A stretch of 64,000 nt of DNA from Gracilimonas sp964505215. Its GTDB lineage: Bacteria; Bacteroidota; Rhodothermia; Balneolales; Balneolaceae. Under the pieces are notes generated by a model. The model was not told the DNA's origin, searched no databases, and was given only the letters and a program-made list of their open reading frames with translations. The stretch covers positions 96,018 through 160,017 of the forward strand of contig CAZDGU010000007.1 of NCBI GenBank assembly GCA_964505215.1, in the 5' to 3' direction. Made by a program: the position numbers and the translations under genes. Shown here in pieces: positions 1 through 7,688 of the stretch. Each line of letters starts with the position of its first letter. The stretch's first letter is position 1.

Positions 1-1007
1 ATGCGCTCTCCAATTAGCATTTGCTTGAAGGTTTGTCCGCCGTCATCGGTGTAAACCAATCCTTGTTTTTGGGGCTGAGCTGTAATTCTGTTCGTAAACC
101 AAATATTTCCGTTAGCCGGATTTTCTTTAATGGTAATAACCCACTCGCCCAGCAGGCCGTCCGAAGAGTTATTAAATCGAATATGTTTCCACGAAATACT
201 GTCGATAGGAGCGGTGAGGGCATTTTGTGATACATTCACTCCACCGGCACTTCCAAACCACACGCGATTTTGAGAATCTATAAGTACGCCAAATCCTTTT
301 AAATTATCATCCTGCACGGCGTTATATTTGTTGATGGAATCGGTGCAATTTCCCTGAGAATCTGCTTTTTGGCAGGTCTGCCAATAGTAGTTATTATTTT
401 GCGGATCTAATTCTGATTCACTGATGGGAGGTAAAGCCACACGTTCCCAGCTTTCGCCAAAATCCCGGCTTCTCAATAATCCGGAAGCCCAGTTGGCTGA
501 AAAAATGACATCACCTTTAAAATCTACGGCATAGGGCGGCGACTGCTCGGGCACGGTAATTCGTATGCGGTTGTAGGTTTGGCCGCCGTACACAAAAGTG
601 GTATCGCCGCTGCCACGGGGATCTAATAAAAAGCTGATGTGTTGCCAGTTTTCGCCGCCGTCCGTGCTTTTGTAATATCCATAAGCGGCATGCACGGAAC
701 CTCCTTCAATTTCAGAAGAAAAACCAAGTCCGGCCAGAACGGTATCTTTACCAAGAGCCAGCGAAAAAACGCGGCCAATTCCATTGGTTACGCTGTCTGC
801 GTTCAAAGGTGTAAACCATTCGGGGCGATTGTCAATATTTCTATTCAGGGCAGGGCTGATCCAAACCGTATCGCCATAGGCAGCAATGGTACTCACACCA
901 TTTTGGCGGATAGAATTAAATTGTGAATTAATAGGGCCGACAATTTGGGCAAAAGCTGATGAATAGGCACAAACGCAAATTATCAGAGTTCCTAAAAATG
1001 ATTTCAT
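1..1007 (-). CDS. Exported BNR/sortilin-like repeat protein, C-terminus cut by window edge
   Basis: An open frame runs from an ATG at 1007 down to the left edge with no stop: 335 codons plus a partial codon. The N-terminus is a clear signal peptide (MKSFLGTLIICVCAYSSAFA, then Q). The body carries BNR/Asp-box-like repeats of the sortilin/VPS10 type, for example YKSTDGGENWQH, RDFGESWERV and YTDDGGQTFKQ. Such repeats form beta-propeller blades in secreted or surface proteins. It lies 12 bp behind the lipoprotein at 1020-1829, so the two are probably one transcript. In this bacterial group such proteins often end in a type IX secretion sorting domain, but that end lies outside the window, so secretion route and full length are unknown. 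The substrate cannot be told. Confidence 0.8.
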   Translation of the reverse strand, partial: MKSFLGTLIICVCAYSSAFAQIVGPINSQFNSIRQNGVSTIAAYGDTVWISPALNRNIDNRPEWFTPLNADSVTNGIGRVFSLALGKDTVLAGLGFSSEIEGGSVHAAYGYYKSTDGGENWQHISFLLDPRGSGDTTFVYGGQTYNRIRITVPEQSPPYAVDFKGDVIFSANWASGLLRSRDFGESWERVALPPISESELDPQNNNYYWQTCQKADSQGNCTDSINKYNAVQDDNLKGFGVLIDSQNRVWFGSAGGVNVSQNALTAPIDSISWKHIRFNNSSDGLLGEWVITIKENPANGNIWFTNRITAQPQKQGLVYTDDGGQTFKQMLIGER

Positions 1008-1019
1008 ACTAAACTTCAA

Positions 1020-1829
1020 TTACTCTCTGATTTTGAATGTAGTTTTAACCGTATCGCTGTACAATCCGCCTTTGTCTCTGGCAAAAAACTCAATATTAAA
1101 ATCACGATTTGGATTTTGATTTGTTTTCGTAACCGGCAGAGACCAGGTGAACACCGAATCGTTTGCAACAGCATCGCCAAAGGTAGATCCGTCATCATAC
1201 ATACGGAAAGGGGAGCCTTCTACTTCACCTGAAGTTGAGCTAATTACTCTTAGGAAAACACCTTCAATATTATCTTGGCCATCGGCATCGGTTACTTTTG
1301 CGGTAAATGTGGCGGGAATTTCACTGTTATCGGTAGGACGCGTGATGGTTCCGGGGCTGTCCGTTTCTAAAATCACCGGCCTTTCATTCGCAAAACCACG
1401 GATGGTTAAAGTAGATTCGGCGGAATTTCCCTTTCCTTCATCATTGTTTATAAACGCATGCACTTTATAGGTAGAAAACTCAGTGGTATTTGTTGAAACA
1501 TTAAACTCGGCCGTATATTCATTATTCTGTGGGTTGAACTGAAACGGTCCTTCAGCAAAAAGCTCACCGCTACTTTCATCAACTATAGAAAATTGTGGAG
1601 TAACTGCATCGTCAATATTTTTGGCTTTTACAGTCATATGAACAGTAAGCGTGGTATCTGTAAATCCATCGGTATCCTTACTAAACTCAACGGAAGTAGG
1701 ATTTATTTTAAAACCGGTGATGGATGGAATATCGGCCAGCGGATTATTTGGCGAGGTGGTAGAATCACACCCTAAAAATGCTCCGCCAAGAGTAGCTAAT
1801 AAAACGCCGCAGATGAATAAGTGCTTCAA
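1020..1829 (-). CDS. Putative lipoprotein with Ig-like domains, unknown function
   Basis: 269 codons, starting at TTG 1829 because no in-frame ATG lies near the signal sequence. Residues 1-21 form a lipoprotein signal with a lipobox ending FLGC, so the mature protein is probably lipid-anchored. The body is beta-rich, Thr/Ser/Asp-rich sequence with two or three immunoglobulin-like segments (about residues 35-145 and 150-269). The last part (FFARDKGGLYSDTV) resembles the strand of an Ig/cadherin-like fold. No catalytic motif is visible. The gene precedes the BNR protein at 1007 by 12 bp and is divergent from the trp operon. It is probably an extracellular or periplasmic binding/structural protein. 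I do not recognise a named family. Confidence 0.75.
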   Translation of the reverse strand: MKHLFICGVLLATLGGAFLGCDSTTSPNNPLADIPSITGFKINPTSVEFSKDTDGFTDTTLTVHMTVKAKNIDDAVTPQFSIVDESSGELFAEGPFQFNPQNNEYTAEFNVSTNTTEFSTYKVHAFINNDEGKGNSAESTLTIRGFANERPVILETDSPGTITRPTDNSEIPATFTAKVTDADGQDNIEGVFLRVISSTSGEVEGSPFRMYDDGSTFGDAVANDSVFTWSLPVTKTNQNPNRDFNIEFFARDKGGLYSDTVKTTFKIRE

Positions 1830-2028
1830 ATTTGTGTGTTTTTGAAAGTGAATATCAATGGTAAGGATTCATGGTTCTTAAATCCAATGTGGATTCGATT
1901 TTTATTATCTCCGTAATCGGGGTGAATGCAGATTGGTAAAAATGTTTATTTGGGTGAAAGTTTTTTTCTTGTCGCCAGCTTTCGTTTCAGAAATGTGACA
2001 ATTAGAGGTTAGTCTGTATTATCTGTTG

Positions 2029-2300
2029 GGAACCGGAGGTTCCGGCAGGCATTACGAACAGGACAGCCTGTGTGAAAAGTACCATGTTAAAAAAGCAGGG
2101 TTAAATTTGTTAGGGGAAACAGGTTATTTTAGCAAATCCTCCAAGGATTCTAAATCCTTGGAGGATTTTTTCTTAATAAGTTTAAGAGTCTATTCTCAAG
2201 TTTTGAGTTTTTACACAGGCTGGGCTGTTCGTAACGAGTATTACGAGTACTATAACCCTCAGAACCTGCTTTTATTTTAAGAGAAGGGAGGAGTAAAATC
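2029..2300. repeat. Dispersed intergenic repeat, copy A (pairs with copy B at 12.5-12.8 kb)
   Basis: Two blocks recur in the intergenic DNA at 12.53-12.82 kb. Block 1 is the palindrome GGAACCGGAGGTTCC (2029-2043) followed by GGCAGGCATTACGAACA. Its reverse complement matches 12538-12569 with few differences. Block 2 is 34 bp at 2189-2222, containing TTGAGTTTTTACACAG, matching 12759-12792 with 4 mismatches in the same orientation. It is followed in both copies by GGAGTAAAATC. Both copies are intergenic and decayed, as expected of REP-like or other non-coding mobile units. Confidence 0.55.
2135..2171 (+). terminator. Strong perfect hairpin with T-tail (terminator-like or palindromic repeat)
   Basis: A perfect 15-bp inverted repeat, AATCCTCCAAGGATT at 2135-2149 and its complement at 2153-2167, with a 3-nt loop and a T-run to 2171 on the plus strand. 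It has the form of an intrinsic terminator, but no plus-strand gene lies upstream. It may be part of the repeat cluster here, or it may insulate the trp promoter from read-through. It lies 220 bp upstream of the trp leader and is not part of the attenuator. Confidence 0.55.
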
Positions 2301-2353
2301 CCGGTCAACTTATGATGATTCACACATTAAATCCAAAATTCTAAAAAACAAAA

Positions 2354-2384
2354 TTGCATCTGCTTACCGATGCTTTTATATTCG
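2354..2384 (+). promoter_or_regulatory. Candidate trp operon promoter (Bacteroidota-type -33/-7)
   Basis: TTG at 2354-2356, then 20 bp, then TATATTCG at 2377-2384. The known Bacteroidota consensus is TTG, about 19 bp, TAnnTTTG, so the -7 box has one mismatch. Transcription would begin only a few nucleotides before, or at, the leader-peptide ATG at 2392. This would make the leader mRNA nearly or fully leaderless. The position, immediately before the attenuator, is the main support. Confidence 0.4.
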
Positions 2385-2391
2385 GCGCGTT

Positions 2392-2466
2392 ATGAAAAAT
2401 CAAAACGCTCATAGTATTTCTTGGTGGTGGCCTGTTATTGCATATAACAGTGGGCACGCTTTGTAA
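2392..2466 (+). CDS. trpL: trp operon leader peptide (24 aa, three tandem Trp codons)
   Basis: A 24-codon frame, ATG 2392 to TAA 2464-2466, with three consecutive TGG codons at 2422-2430 (residues 11-13, context SISWWWPVIA). Trp is the rarest amino acid, so three in a row in a 24-residue frame just before trpE is a strong signature of a leader peptide that senses charged tRNA-Trp. It begins 7 nt after a candidate -7 box and shows no clear Shine-Dalgarno, compatible with leaderless initiation. It overlaps attenuator segments 1 and 2. The peptide itself probably has no function beyond being translated. It is too short for ordinary gene calling. Confidence 0.85.
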   Translation: MKNQNAHSISWWWPVIAYNSGHAL

Positions 2467-2526
2467 ATGAGCGACTGAAAAGATTATCTATTTAAACCCA
2501 CTGTTCTCTGAATGGTGGGTTTTTTT
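2406..2526 (+). promoter_or_regulatory. Ribosome-mediated transcription attenuator of the trp operon
   Basis: Mutually exclusive stems can be read directly. Segment 1 CTGTTAT (2432-2438) pairs with ATAACAG (2444-2450). Segment 2 AACAGTGGG (2446-2454) pairs perfectly over 9 bp with segment 3 CCCACTGTT (2497-2505). Segment 3 AAACCCAC (2494-2501) pairs with segment 4 GTGGGTTT (2515-2522), ending in a T-tract. An outer stem CGCTCAT (2406-2412) with ATGAGCG (2467-2473) could close the untranslated leader. A ribosome stalled on the Trp codons (2422-2430) would cover segment 1 and free segment 2 to sequester segment 3, giving read-through. A ribosome reaching the stop (2464) would cover segment 2, letting 3:4 terminate. 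The geometry fits classical trp attenuation as known from enterobacteria. The mechanism here is inferred. Confidence 0.85.
2494..2526 (+). terminator. Attenuator terminator hairpin (3:4) of the trp leader
   Basis: AAACCCAC at 2494-2501 pairs with GTGGGTTT at 2515-2522, extendable by a T-G pair. It runs into seven consecutive T (2520-2526). It lies 60 bp before the trpE start and competes with the 2:3 antiterminator for bases 2497-2505. Confidence 0.85.
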
Positions 2527-2585
2527 GTTTATAGTAATGGTTGCCAAAATAAATATATGGAACCATCTTTTTAACGATTATTGAA

Positions 2586-4046
2586 ATGAATAAAGAACAA
2601 TTTTTATCGCTTAGTGAAAATTATACGGCAATTCCGGTGTATAAAAGACTGCTGGCTGATGTGCTAACGCCGGTTTCTCTTTTTATGAATATCAGAGAAG
2701 GAGCCAAATTTCCGTTTTTGCTTGAGTCGGTAGAAGGCGGAGAGCAGCTGGCGCGGTATTCATTTATTGGTCGAAATCCCTATCAGGTGCTGAAGTTTGA
2801 CGGACATCAAACCACACTTTCCAAAAATGGTGAGACCGAACTGATTAAGCATTCTTATTTTGATGAACTTAAAAAACTGACTACCGCTTATACCGAACCG
2901 GTTCTCCCCGAACTTCCCCGGTTAAAAGGCGGAGCCGTAGGATTTTCTGCTTACGATACCTTTCGTCTGGTTGAAGACCTGCCGGATGTTCCGGAAGATG
3001 ATTTGAATCTGCCGGAAGCTATCTGGGCTTTTTACGATGAAATTTTTGCCTTCGATCATGTAAAACATCAGGTTATTTTAATTAAAACGGTTTTTGTTGA
3101 AGAGGAAGCCGATGCTGAAGAGGCATACGCTCAAGCTCAAAAAAGCCTGGATCAGATGGAAAAGGCCGCGCTGAATTCAAACTACCAAAGCCGGCCTTTC
3201 AGTATAGACACAGATTCTGTTCGCAGTAATATGGAGCAGGATTATTTTGAGGAAATTGTAGAAAAAGCGAAGAACTACATTTATGAAGGAGATATTTTTC
3301 AAGTAGTGCTTTCTCAGCGTTTTGAAGCCGATATGAGTGGTGATCCTTTTATGCTTTATCGCGCTTTACGCATGGTGAATCCTTCGCCGTATCTCTTTTA
3401 TCTGGATTTTGAAGATTTCCAGCTTGTGGGTTCTTCCCCTGAAGTACTGGTGCGCGTGCATGAAGGAGAGACGCGAGTGCTGCCTATTGCAGGAACGCGT
3501 CCGCGCGGAAAAACGCACGCCGAAGATTTGGCACTGGAAGAAGATTTGAAAAACGATCCCAAAGAAGTAGCCGAGCACATTATGCTGGTAGATTTGGGTC
3601 GTAATGATTTATCACGAGTGTGCAAACCCGGCACGGTGGAAATGGAGCGAAATCAGGTGATTGAGCGTTACTCGCACGTAATGCACATTGTGAGTGATGT
3701 AGTTGGAGAGCTGGATGACAATCAAACTTCGGTTGATGCTCTTATGCAGTGCTTCCCCGCCGGAACGGTAAGCGGTGCTCCAAAAATTAGAGCCATGGAA
3801 ATTATTGATGAGCTGGAATCTGCCAAGCGCGGAATTTATGCCGGAGCCGTAGGCTACTTCGATTTTTCCGGAAATATGGACACCTGTATTGCCATCCGAA
3901 CCATGGTGGTTACCGGCAATAGAGCGTACATACAGGCAGGAGCCGGCATTGTGGCGGATAGCAATCCCGTAAAAGAATTCAAAGAAACTCAGGATAAGGC
4001 AGGTGCACTGGTTCAGGCGCTGAGCGTAGCTTTAGATATTGAATAG
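2586..4046 (+). CDS. trpE: Anthranilate synthase component I
   Basis: Catalyses chorismate plus ammonia to anthranilate with TrpG, the first committed step of tryptophan synthesis, in the cytoplasm. 486 residues, normal for the family. The N-terminal domain carries the LLES motif at residues 45-48, the known Trp feedback-inhibition site, so the enzyme is probably allosterically inhibited by Trp. The C-terminal chorismate-binding domain shows GTRPRG near residue 303 and AGTVSGAPKI near 393-403. It is the first structural gene after the leader/attenuator and is thus controlled twice, by attenuation and by feedback. A 109-bp gap separates it from trpS. Confidence 0.97.
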   Translation: MNKEQFLSLSENYTAIPVYKRLLADVLTPVSLFMNIREGAKFPFLLESVEGGEQLARYSFIGRNPYQVLKFDGHQTTLSKNGETELIKHSYFDELKKLTTAYTEPVLPELPRLKGGAVGFSAYDTFRLVEDLPDVPEDDLNLPEAIWAFYDEIFAFDHVKHQVILIKTVFVEEEADAEEAYAQAQKSLDQMEKAALNSNYQSRPFSIDTDSVRSNMEQDYFEEIVEKAKNYIYEGDIFQVVLSQRFEADMSGDPFMLYRALRMVNPSPYLFYLDFEDFQLVGSSPEVLVRVHEGETRVLPIAGTRPRGKTHAEDLALEEDLKNDPKEVAEHIMLVDLGRNDLSRVCKPGTVEMERNQVIERYSHVMHIVSDVVGELDDNQTSVDALMQCFPAGTVSGAPKIRAMEIIDELESAKRGIYAGAVGYFDFSGNMDTCIAIRTMVVTGNRAYIQAGAGIVADSNPVKEFKETQDKAGALVQALSVALDIE

Positions 4047-4155
4047 AAATTATAATGATAAAGTACAGAGGTTGAAGGCTTTTGAAAATTCACAAAACTG
4101 TTCCTCGGTGTTTTACATAGAATCAAAAAAATTAGCGAATAACTAAATCAACCCA

Positions 4156-5142
4156 ATGAGCAAAACAAAAACCATACTTTCAGGTATTCAACCCTCCGGA
4201 AAACTGCATATCGGTAATTATTTTGGCGCAATTCGACAGCATATTGCCATGCAGGAAAAGGGTGAAGCCTTTTACTTTATCGCAAACTATCATTCACTCA
4301 CTTCGCTTAATGATGGCGAGCTTTTACGCCAAAATACCATCGACGTAACGCTTGATTATCTAGCGCTGGGCTTAGATCCGGAAAAAGCTACTTTTTTTGC
4401 TCAGTCTGATGTGCCGCAAGTAACGGAACTGGCGTGGATTTTAGGAACATTATGCCCGGTTTCACTCATGGAAAAAGCCGTTGCTTACAAAGATAAAATT
4501 GCCTCCGGACTGAAACCCAATATCGGGCTTTTTACCTATCCCATTCTGCAGGCAGCCGATATTTTGATTTATCACTCCGATATTGTGCCGGTTGGGGAAG
4601 ATCAAAAGCAGAATATTGAAATTACACGTGATTTAGCCGGGAAATTTAATCATACCTATCAGGGTGATTTTTTGAAGATACCGGAAGACCATATTGTGAA
4701 ATCCGTAGCGGTTGTGCCGGGGATTGATGGCCGGAAAATGAGCAAGAGCTATGATAACACCATCAATATGTTTGCGGAAGGCAAGGAGTTGAAGAAAAGA
4801 GTGATGTCTATCAAAACGGACTCTGCGGCGCTTGAGGACCCAAAAGATCCGGAATCTGATAATGTATTTGCACTCATCAAACTGTTTGCTGAAGAAGATA
4901 AGCAGAACGAAATTGCTGAGAAGTACAGAGCCGGAGGGTATGGCTACGGTCATGCCAAAAAAGAATTACTGGCTATGATTGATGAATACTTTGCGGAGGC
5001 CCGTGAGCGGCGTAAAAAGCTGGCAGAAAACCTGGATTATGTGCACGATGTGCTCCGCGAAGGAAGCAAAAAAGCCAGAGAGCGAGCAGAATCTGTAATG
5101 GAACCCATCCGCAAGGTAACCGGAATAGTTCGCCATTTTTAG
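4156..5142 (+). CDS. trpS: Tryptophanyl-tRNA synthetase
   Basis: Charges tRNA-Trp with tryptophan. 328 residues, standard for the bacterial class Ic enzyme. The HIGH-type signature is PSGKLHIGNYFGA (residues 12-24) and KMSKS is at about 193-197. It sits inside the trp operon between trpE and trpG in the same orientation with no visible terminator between. It should therefore share the attenuator at 2392-2526 that responds to tRNA-Trp charging, the product of this enzyme. The 109-bp gap before it could hold an internal promoter; I see no convincing one. Confidence 0.96.
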   Translation: MSKTKTILSGIQPSGKLHIGNYFGAIRQHIAMQEKGEAFYFIANYHSLTSLNDGELLRQNTIDVTLDYLALGLDPEKATFFAQSDVPQVTELAWILGTLCPVSLMEKAVAYKDKIASGLKPNIGLFTYPILQAADILIYHSDIVPVGEDQKQNIEITRDLAGKFNHTYQGDFLKIPEDHIVKSVAVVPGIDGRKMSKSYDNTINMFAEGKELKKRVMSIKTDSAALEDPKDPESDNVFALIKLFAEEDKQNEIAEKYRAGGYGYGHAKKELLAMIDEYFAEARERRKKLAENLDYVHDVLREGSKKARERAESVMEPIRKVTGIVRHF

Positions 5143-5205
5143 AATCATGTACTATCCAACATTAGCTCAATCATCAAACCTGAAAACTGTTAAACACCGC
5201 GCCTT

Positions 5206-5769
5206 GTGATTCTGATTATTGATAATTACGACTCCTTCACCTATAACCTTGTCCATTTAATTGCTGCTGAAACAGACGACTATAAAGTGATCCGAAACGA
5301 CGCTATGACGGTGGATGAAGTGCGAGAACTGAAGCCTTCAAAAATACTTATTTCACCCGGACCGGGCCGCCCGCATGAGGCCGGAATTACGGAAGCCATC
5401 ATCAGAGAATTGGGAAAAGAGACGCCTGTGTTAGGAATTTGTTTAGGACATCAGGCTATTGGAGAAGTGTTTGGAGCAAAAGTAGTTCATGCGCCTAAGT
5501 TAATGCACGGCAAGACATCACAGATTTCACACAATGGAGAAATGATATTTTCTGAAGCGGAAGAAAACTTTACAGCCACCCGTTATCACTCCTTGGTTTT
5601 AGACCCGGATTCCATGCCGGAAGAACTCCAAATTACTGCACGATCTGAGGACGGAGTGATACAGGGAGTTCGGCACAAAGAATATCCTATTCAAGGCATT
5701 CAATTTCATCCCGAAAGTATTTTAACTACCGAAGGGCCCAAACTAATTTCAAACTGGTTACAGCAATAA
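5206..5769 (+). CDS. trpG: Anthranilate synthase component II (glutamine amidotransferase)
   Basis: Hydrolyses glutamine and passes ammonia to TrpE. 187 residues, a class I amidotransferase. The nucleophile Cys is in GICLGHQAIGE (Cys79), and the His/Glu pair is in HPES (His168, Glu170). It starts with GTG at 5206, directly giving the usual MILIIDNYDSFTYN opening. Its TAA overlaps the trpD ATG by one base (TAATG), so translation is probably coupled. It might also serve p-aminobenzoate synthesis as PabA; no other amidotransferase subunit is visible in the window. Confidence 0.95.
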   Translation: MILIIDNYDSFTYNLVHLIAAETDDYKVIRNDAMTVDEVRELKPSKILISPGPGRPHEAGITEAIIRELGKETPVLGICLGHQAIGEVFGAKVVHAPKLMHGKTSQISHNGEMIFSEAEENFTATRYHSLVLDPDSMPEELQITARSEDGVIQGVRHKEYPIQGIQFHPESILTTEGPKLISNWLQQ

Positions 5770-6809
5770 TGGATTTAAAAAATATTCTTAATAAACTTTC
5801 TTTTTCTGAAGATTTGACGCAGGCAGAGGCCGAAGAAGCACTCTGCATGATTATGACAGGTAACGTATCGGAAGAGCAAATTGCGGCGTTTTTGACGGCT
5901 TTAAGGCTGAAGGGAGAATCGGTTGAAGAGCTTACGGCTTTCGTAAAAGTAATGCGAGACAAAGCCGTGAAAGTTGAGGTAGACGTAGAAGGTGCCATAG
6001 ATTTGGTGGGAACCGGCGGCGATAAGTCAGGCACTTTTAATATATCCACGGCTTCATCTTTTATTACCGCTGCGGCCGGCGTTCCGGTGATTAAACACGG
6101 CAACAGAAGTGCCTCCAGCCAGTGCGGCAGTGCGGATGTGTTGGAACACTTGGGCGCCGCAATAGAGTTAGGAAAAGAGCAGGTGGAAGAGGTGTTTAAT
6201 GAAATTGGGATGGCTTTTATGTTCGCGCCTATGTTTCATCCTGCCATGAAACACGTGATGCCCACGCGCCGTGAGCTGGGCTTTCGCACCTTTTTTAATA
6301 TACTGGGCCCCATGGTAAATCCTGCCGGCGTGCAGCGTTATGTAATTGGAGCTTACAACAAAGAAGTAGCTAAAAAAATGGTGCATATTTTAGCTAATTT
6401 AGGAACCGATTTTGCCTACACATTTAACGCCCATGACGGACTTGATGAAGTGAGCTTAACCTCTCAGTCAGAAATTTTTGAACTGAAGGATAAAGTGGTT
6501 TCAACTTCTATTTTATTTGATCCACAATCAATTGGCTTTCAGAAGGTTAGCTTAGATGACCTGATGGGAGGTGAAAAAGAAATCAACGGCGAAATTCTCT
6601 TGAATATAATGGCCAATAAAGCCACGGAAGCACAGCAGAATATAGCTTTGTTGAACGCCTCATTTGCCATTCAGGCATCCGGTAAAACAGAATCTTTGAT
6701 GGAAGCCAAAGAAATGGCTGAAGAAGCACTAAAATCCGGTAAAGCCCGCAAAATGCTAAACGATTTTATGGATGTTACCAACGATGTAATGGGCACTTTC
6801 AAATTCTAA
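5769..6809 (+). CDS. trpD: Anthranilate phosphoribosyltransferase
   Basis: Transfers phosphoribose from PRPP to anthranilate. 346 residues, family length. The PRPP/anthranilate site GTGGDKSGTFNIST starts at about residue 81. KHGNRSASSQCGSADVLE, near residue 109, is the second family signature. The start overlaps the trpG stop by one base. It is followed by a 70-bp gap to trpC without a hairpin terminator. Confidence 0.96.
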   Translation: MDLKNILNKLSFSEDLTQAEAEEALCMIMTGNVSEEQIAAFLTALRLKGESVEELTAFVKVMRDKAVKVEVDVEGAIDLVGTGGDKSGTFNISTASSFITAAAGVPVIKHGNRSASSQCGSADVLEHLGAAIELGKEQVEEVFNEIGMAFMFAPMFHPAMKHVMPTRRELGFRTFFNILGPMVNPAGVQRYVIGAYNKEVAKKMVHILANLGTDFAYTFNAHDGLDEVSLTSQSEIFELKDKVVSTSILFDPQSIGFQKVSLDDLMGGEKEINGEILLNIMANKATEAQQNIALLNASFAIQASGKTESLMEAKEMAEEALKSGKARKMLNDFMDVTNDVMGTFKF

Positions 6810-6879
6810 AAAAGCAACAATCAAAAGCTTTGTTTGATGAGCACAAAATCAACGAATAGTATAATTTGTACGATTATTA

Positions 6880-7686
6880 ATGAGTAACATTTTAGAAAAA
6901 ATCACGAAACAAACGGCCGCCGATGTGGCCAAACGCAAACAAAAGGTTTCTTTTTCCGATTTCGATTCTTTTGAAGGATTTGAGAAAGAGCGAATATCCT
7001 TCAAGAAAGCATTAAAAAGTGAAAATCAGGTTTCTGTTATTTCGGAAGTTAAAAAAGCATCACCATCCAAGGGAATTATCCGTCCGGATTTTGATCCGGT
7101 TGATATTGCGCTGAGATACGAGGAGGGAGGCGCTTCCGCCATTTCTGTACTTACCGACCAACCTTTTTTTAAAGGTGATTTGAGCTATTTAGAAGCCATT
7201 TCAAAGCGTGTGGAGCTTCCGCTGTTGCGTAAAGATTTTATTATTGATCCCTATCAAATAAAAGAAGCCAAAGCTTTTGGTGCCGATGCGGTGCTGATTA
7301 TTGTGGCCATTACGGAAGGAAATCAGCTTACGGAACTGCTGCACGCTTCCAAAGAATTTGGTTTAGACGCCCTGGTAGAATGCTACGACCAGCATGATTT
7401 TGATCGTCTGGATTTTGATGAAGTTGATATTCTGGGAGTGAATAACAGAGATTTGAAGAACTTTGAAGTAGATGTGCATCGTGGAGTTTCCATTCTGAAG
7501 CAGGCTCCGGAAGGAACCGTATTGGTTTCGGAAAGCGGACTTTCAAGCGGAAAGGATTTGGCTCTTTTAAGGAACGAAAACATTCATTCCGCACTTATTG
7601 GTGAATATTTTATGCGACAGGACGATCCGGGGCAGGCCGTGAAAGATTTGTTAAAACAGGCAGAAGAAGCTTTTAATCAACTCTAA
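6880..7686 (+). CDS. trpC: Indole-3-glycerol phosphate synthase
   Basis: Closes the indole ring, converting CdRP to indole-3-glycerol phosphate. 268 residues, a single (beta/alpha)8 barrel, not fused to TrpF as it is in E. coli. Signatures are SEVKKASPSKG (about residues 55-65, including the catalytic Lys), the RKDFIID segment and LGVNNRDL. It lies 2 bp before trpF, so the pair is probably translationally coupled. Confidence 0.96.
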   Translation: MSNILEKITKQTAADVAKRKQKVSFSDFDSFEGFEKERISFKKALKSENQVSVISEVKKASPSKGIIRPDFDPVDIALRYEEGGASAISVLTDQPFFKGDLSYLEAISKRVELPLLRKDFIIDPYQIKEAKAFGADAVLIIVAITEGNQLTELLHASKEFGLDALVECYDQHDFDRLDFDEVDILGVNNRDLKNFEVDVHRGVSILKQAPEGTVLVSESGLSSGKDLALLRNENIHSALIGEYFMRQDDPGQAVKDLLKQAEEAFNQL

Positions 7687-7688
7687 AA

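Larger units (their letters stand above)
1830..2353. other. Intergenic region between divergent lipoprotein gene and trp operon
   Basis: No credible gene is present. About 1830-2025 should hold the promoter of the minus-strand lipoprotein gene. From about 2029 to 2300 the DNA is built of palindromic and dispersed repeats (separate entries). An 84-codon plus-strand frame at 2026-2280 runs straight through these repeats and is not considered a gene. Confidence 0.6.

Noticed and set aside
2135..2171. Part of the trp attenuator
   Set aside because: It lies upstream of the candidate promoter and has no complementarity with the 2392-2526 segments that would make a switch.
2026..2280. 84-codon plus-strand frame
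   Set aside because: It crosses the palindrome, the 15-bp hairpin and the dispersed repeat, has no recognisable domain and no ribosome site.
5726..6103. 125-codon minus-strand frame across trpG/trpD
   Set aside because: Antisense shadow of two conserved trp genes, without signal or domain.
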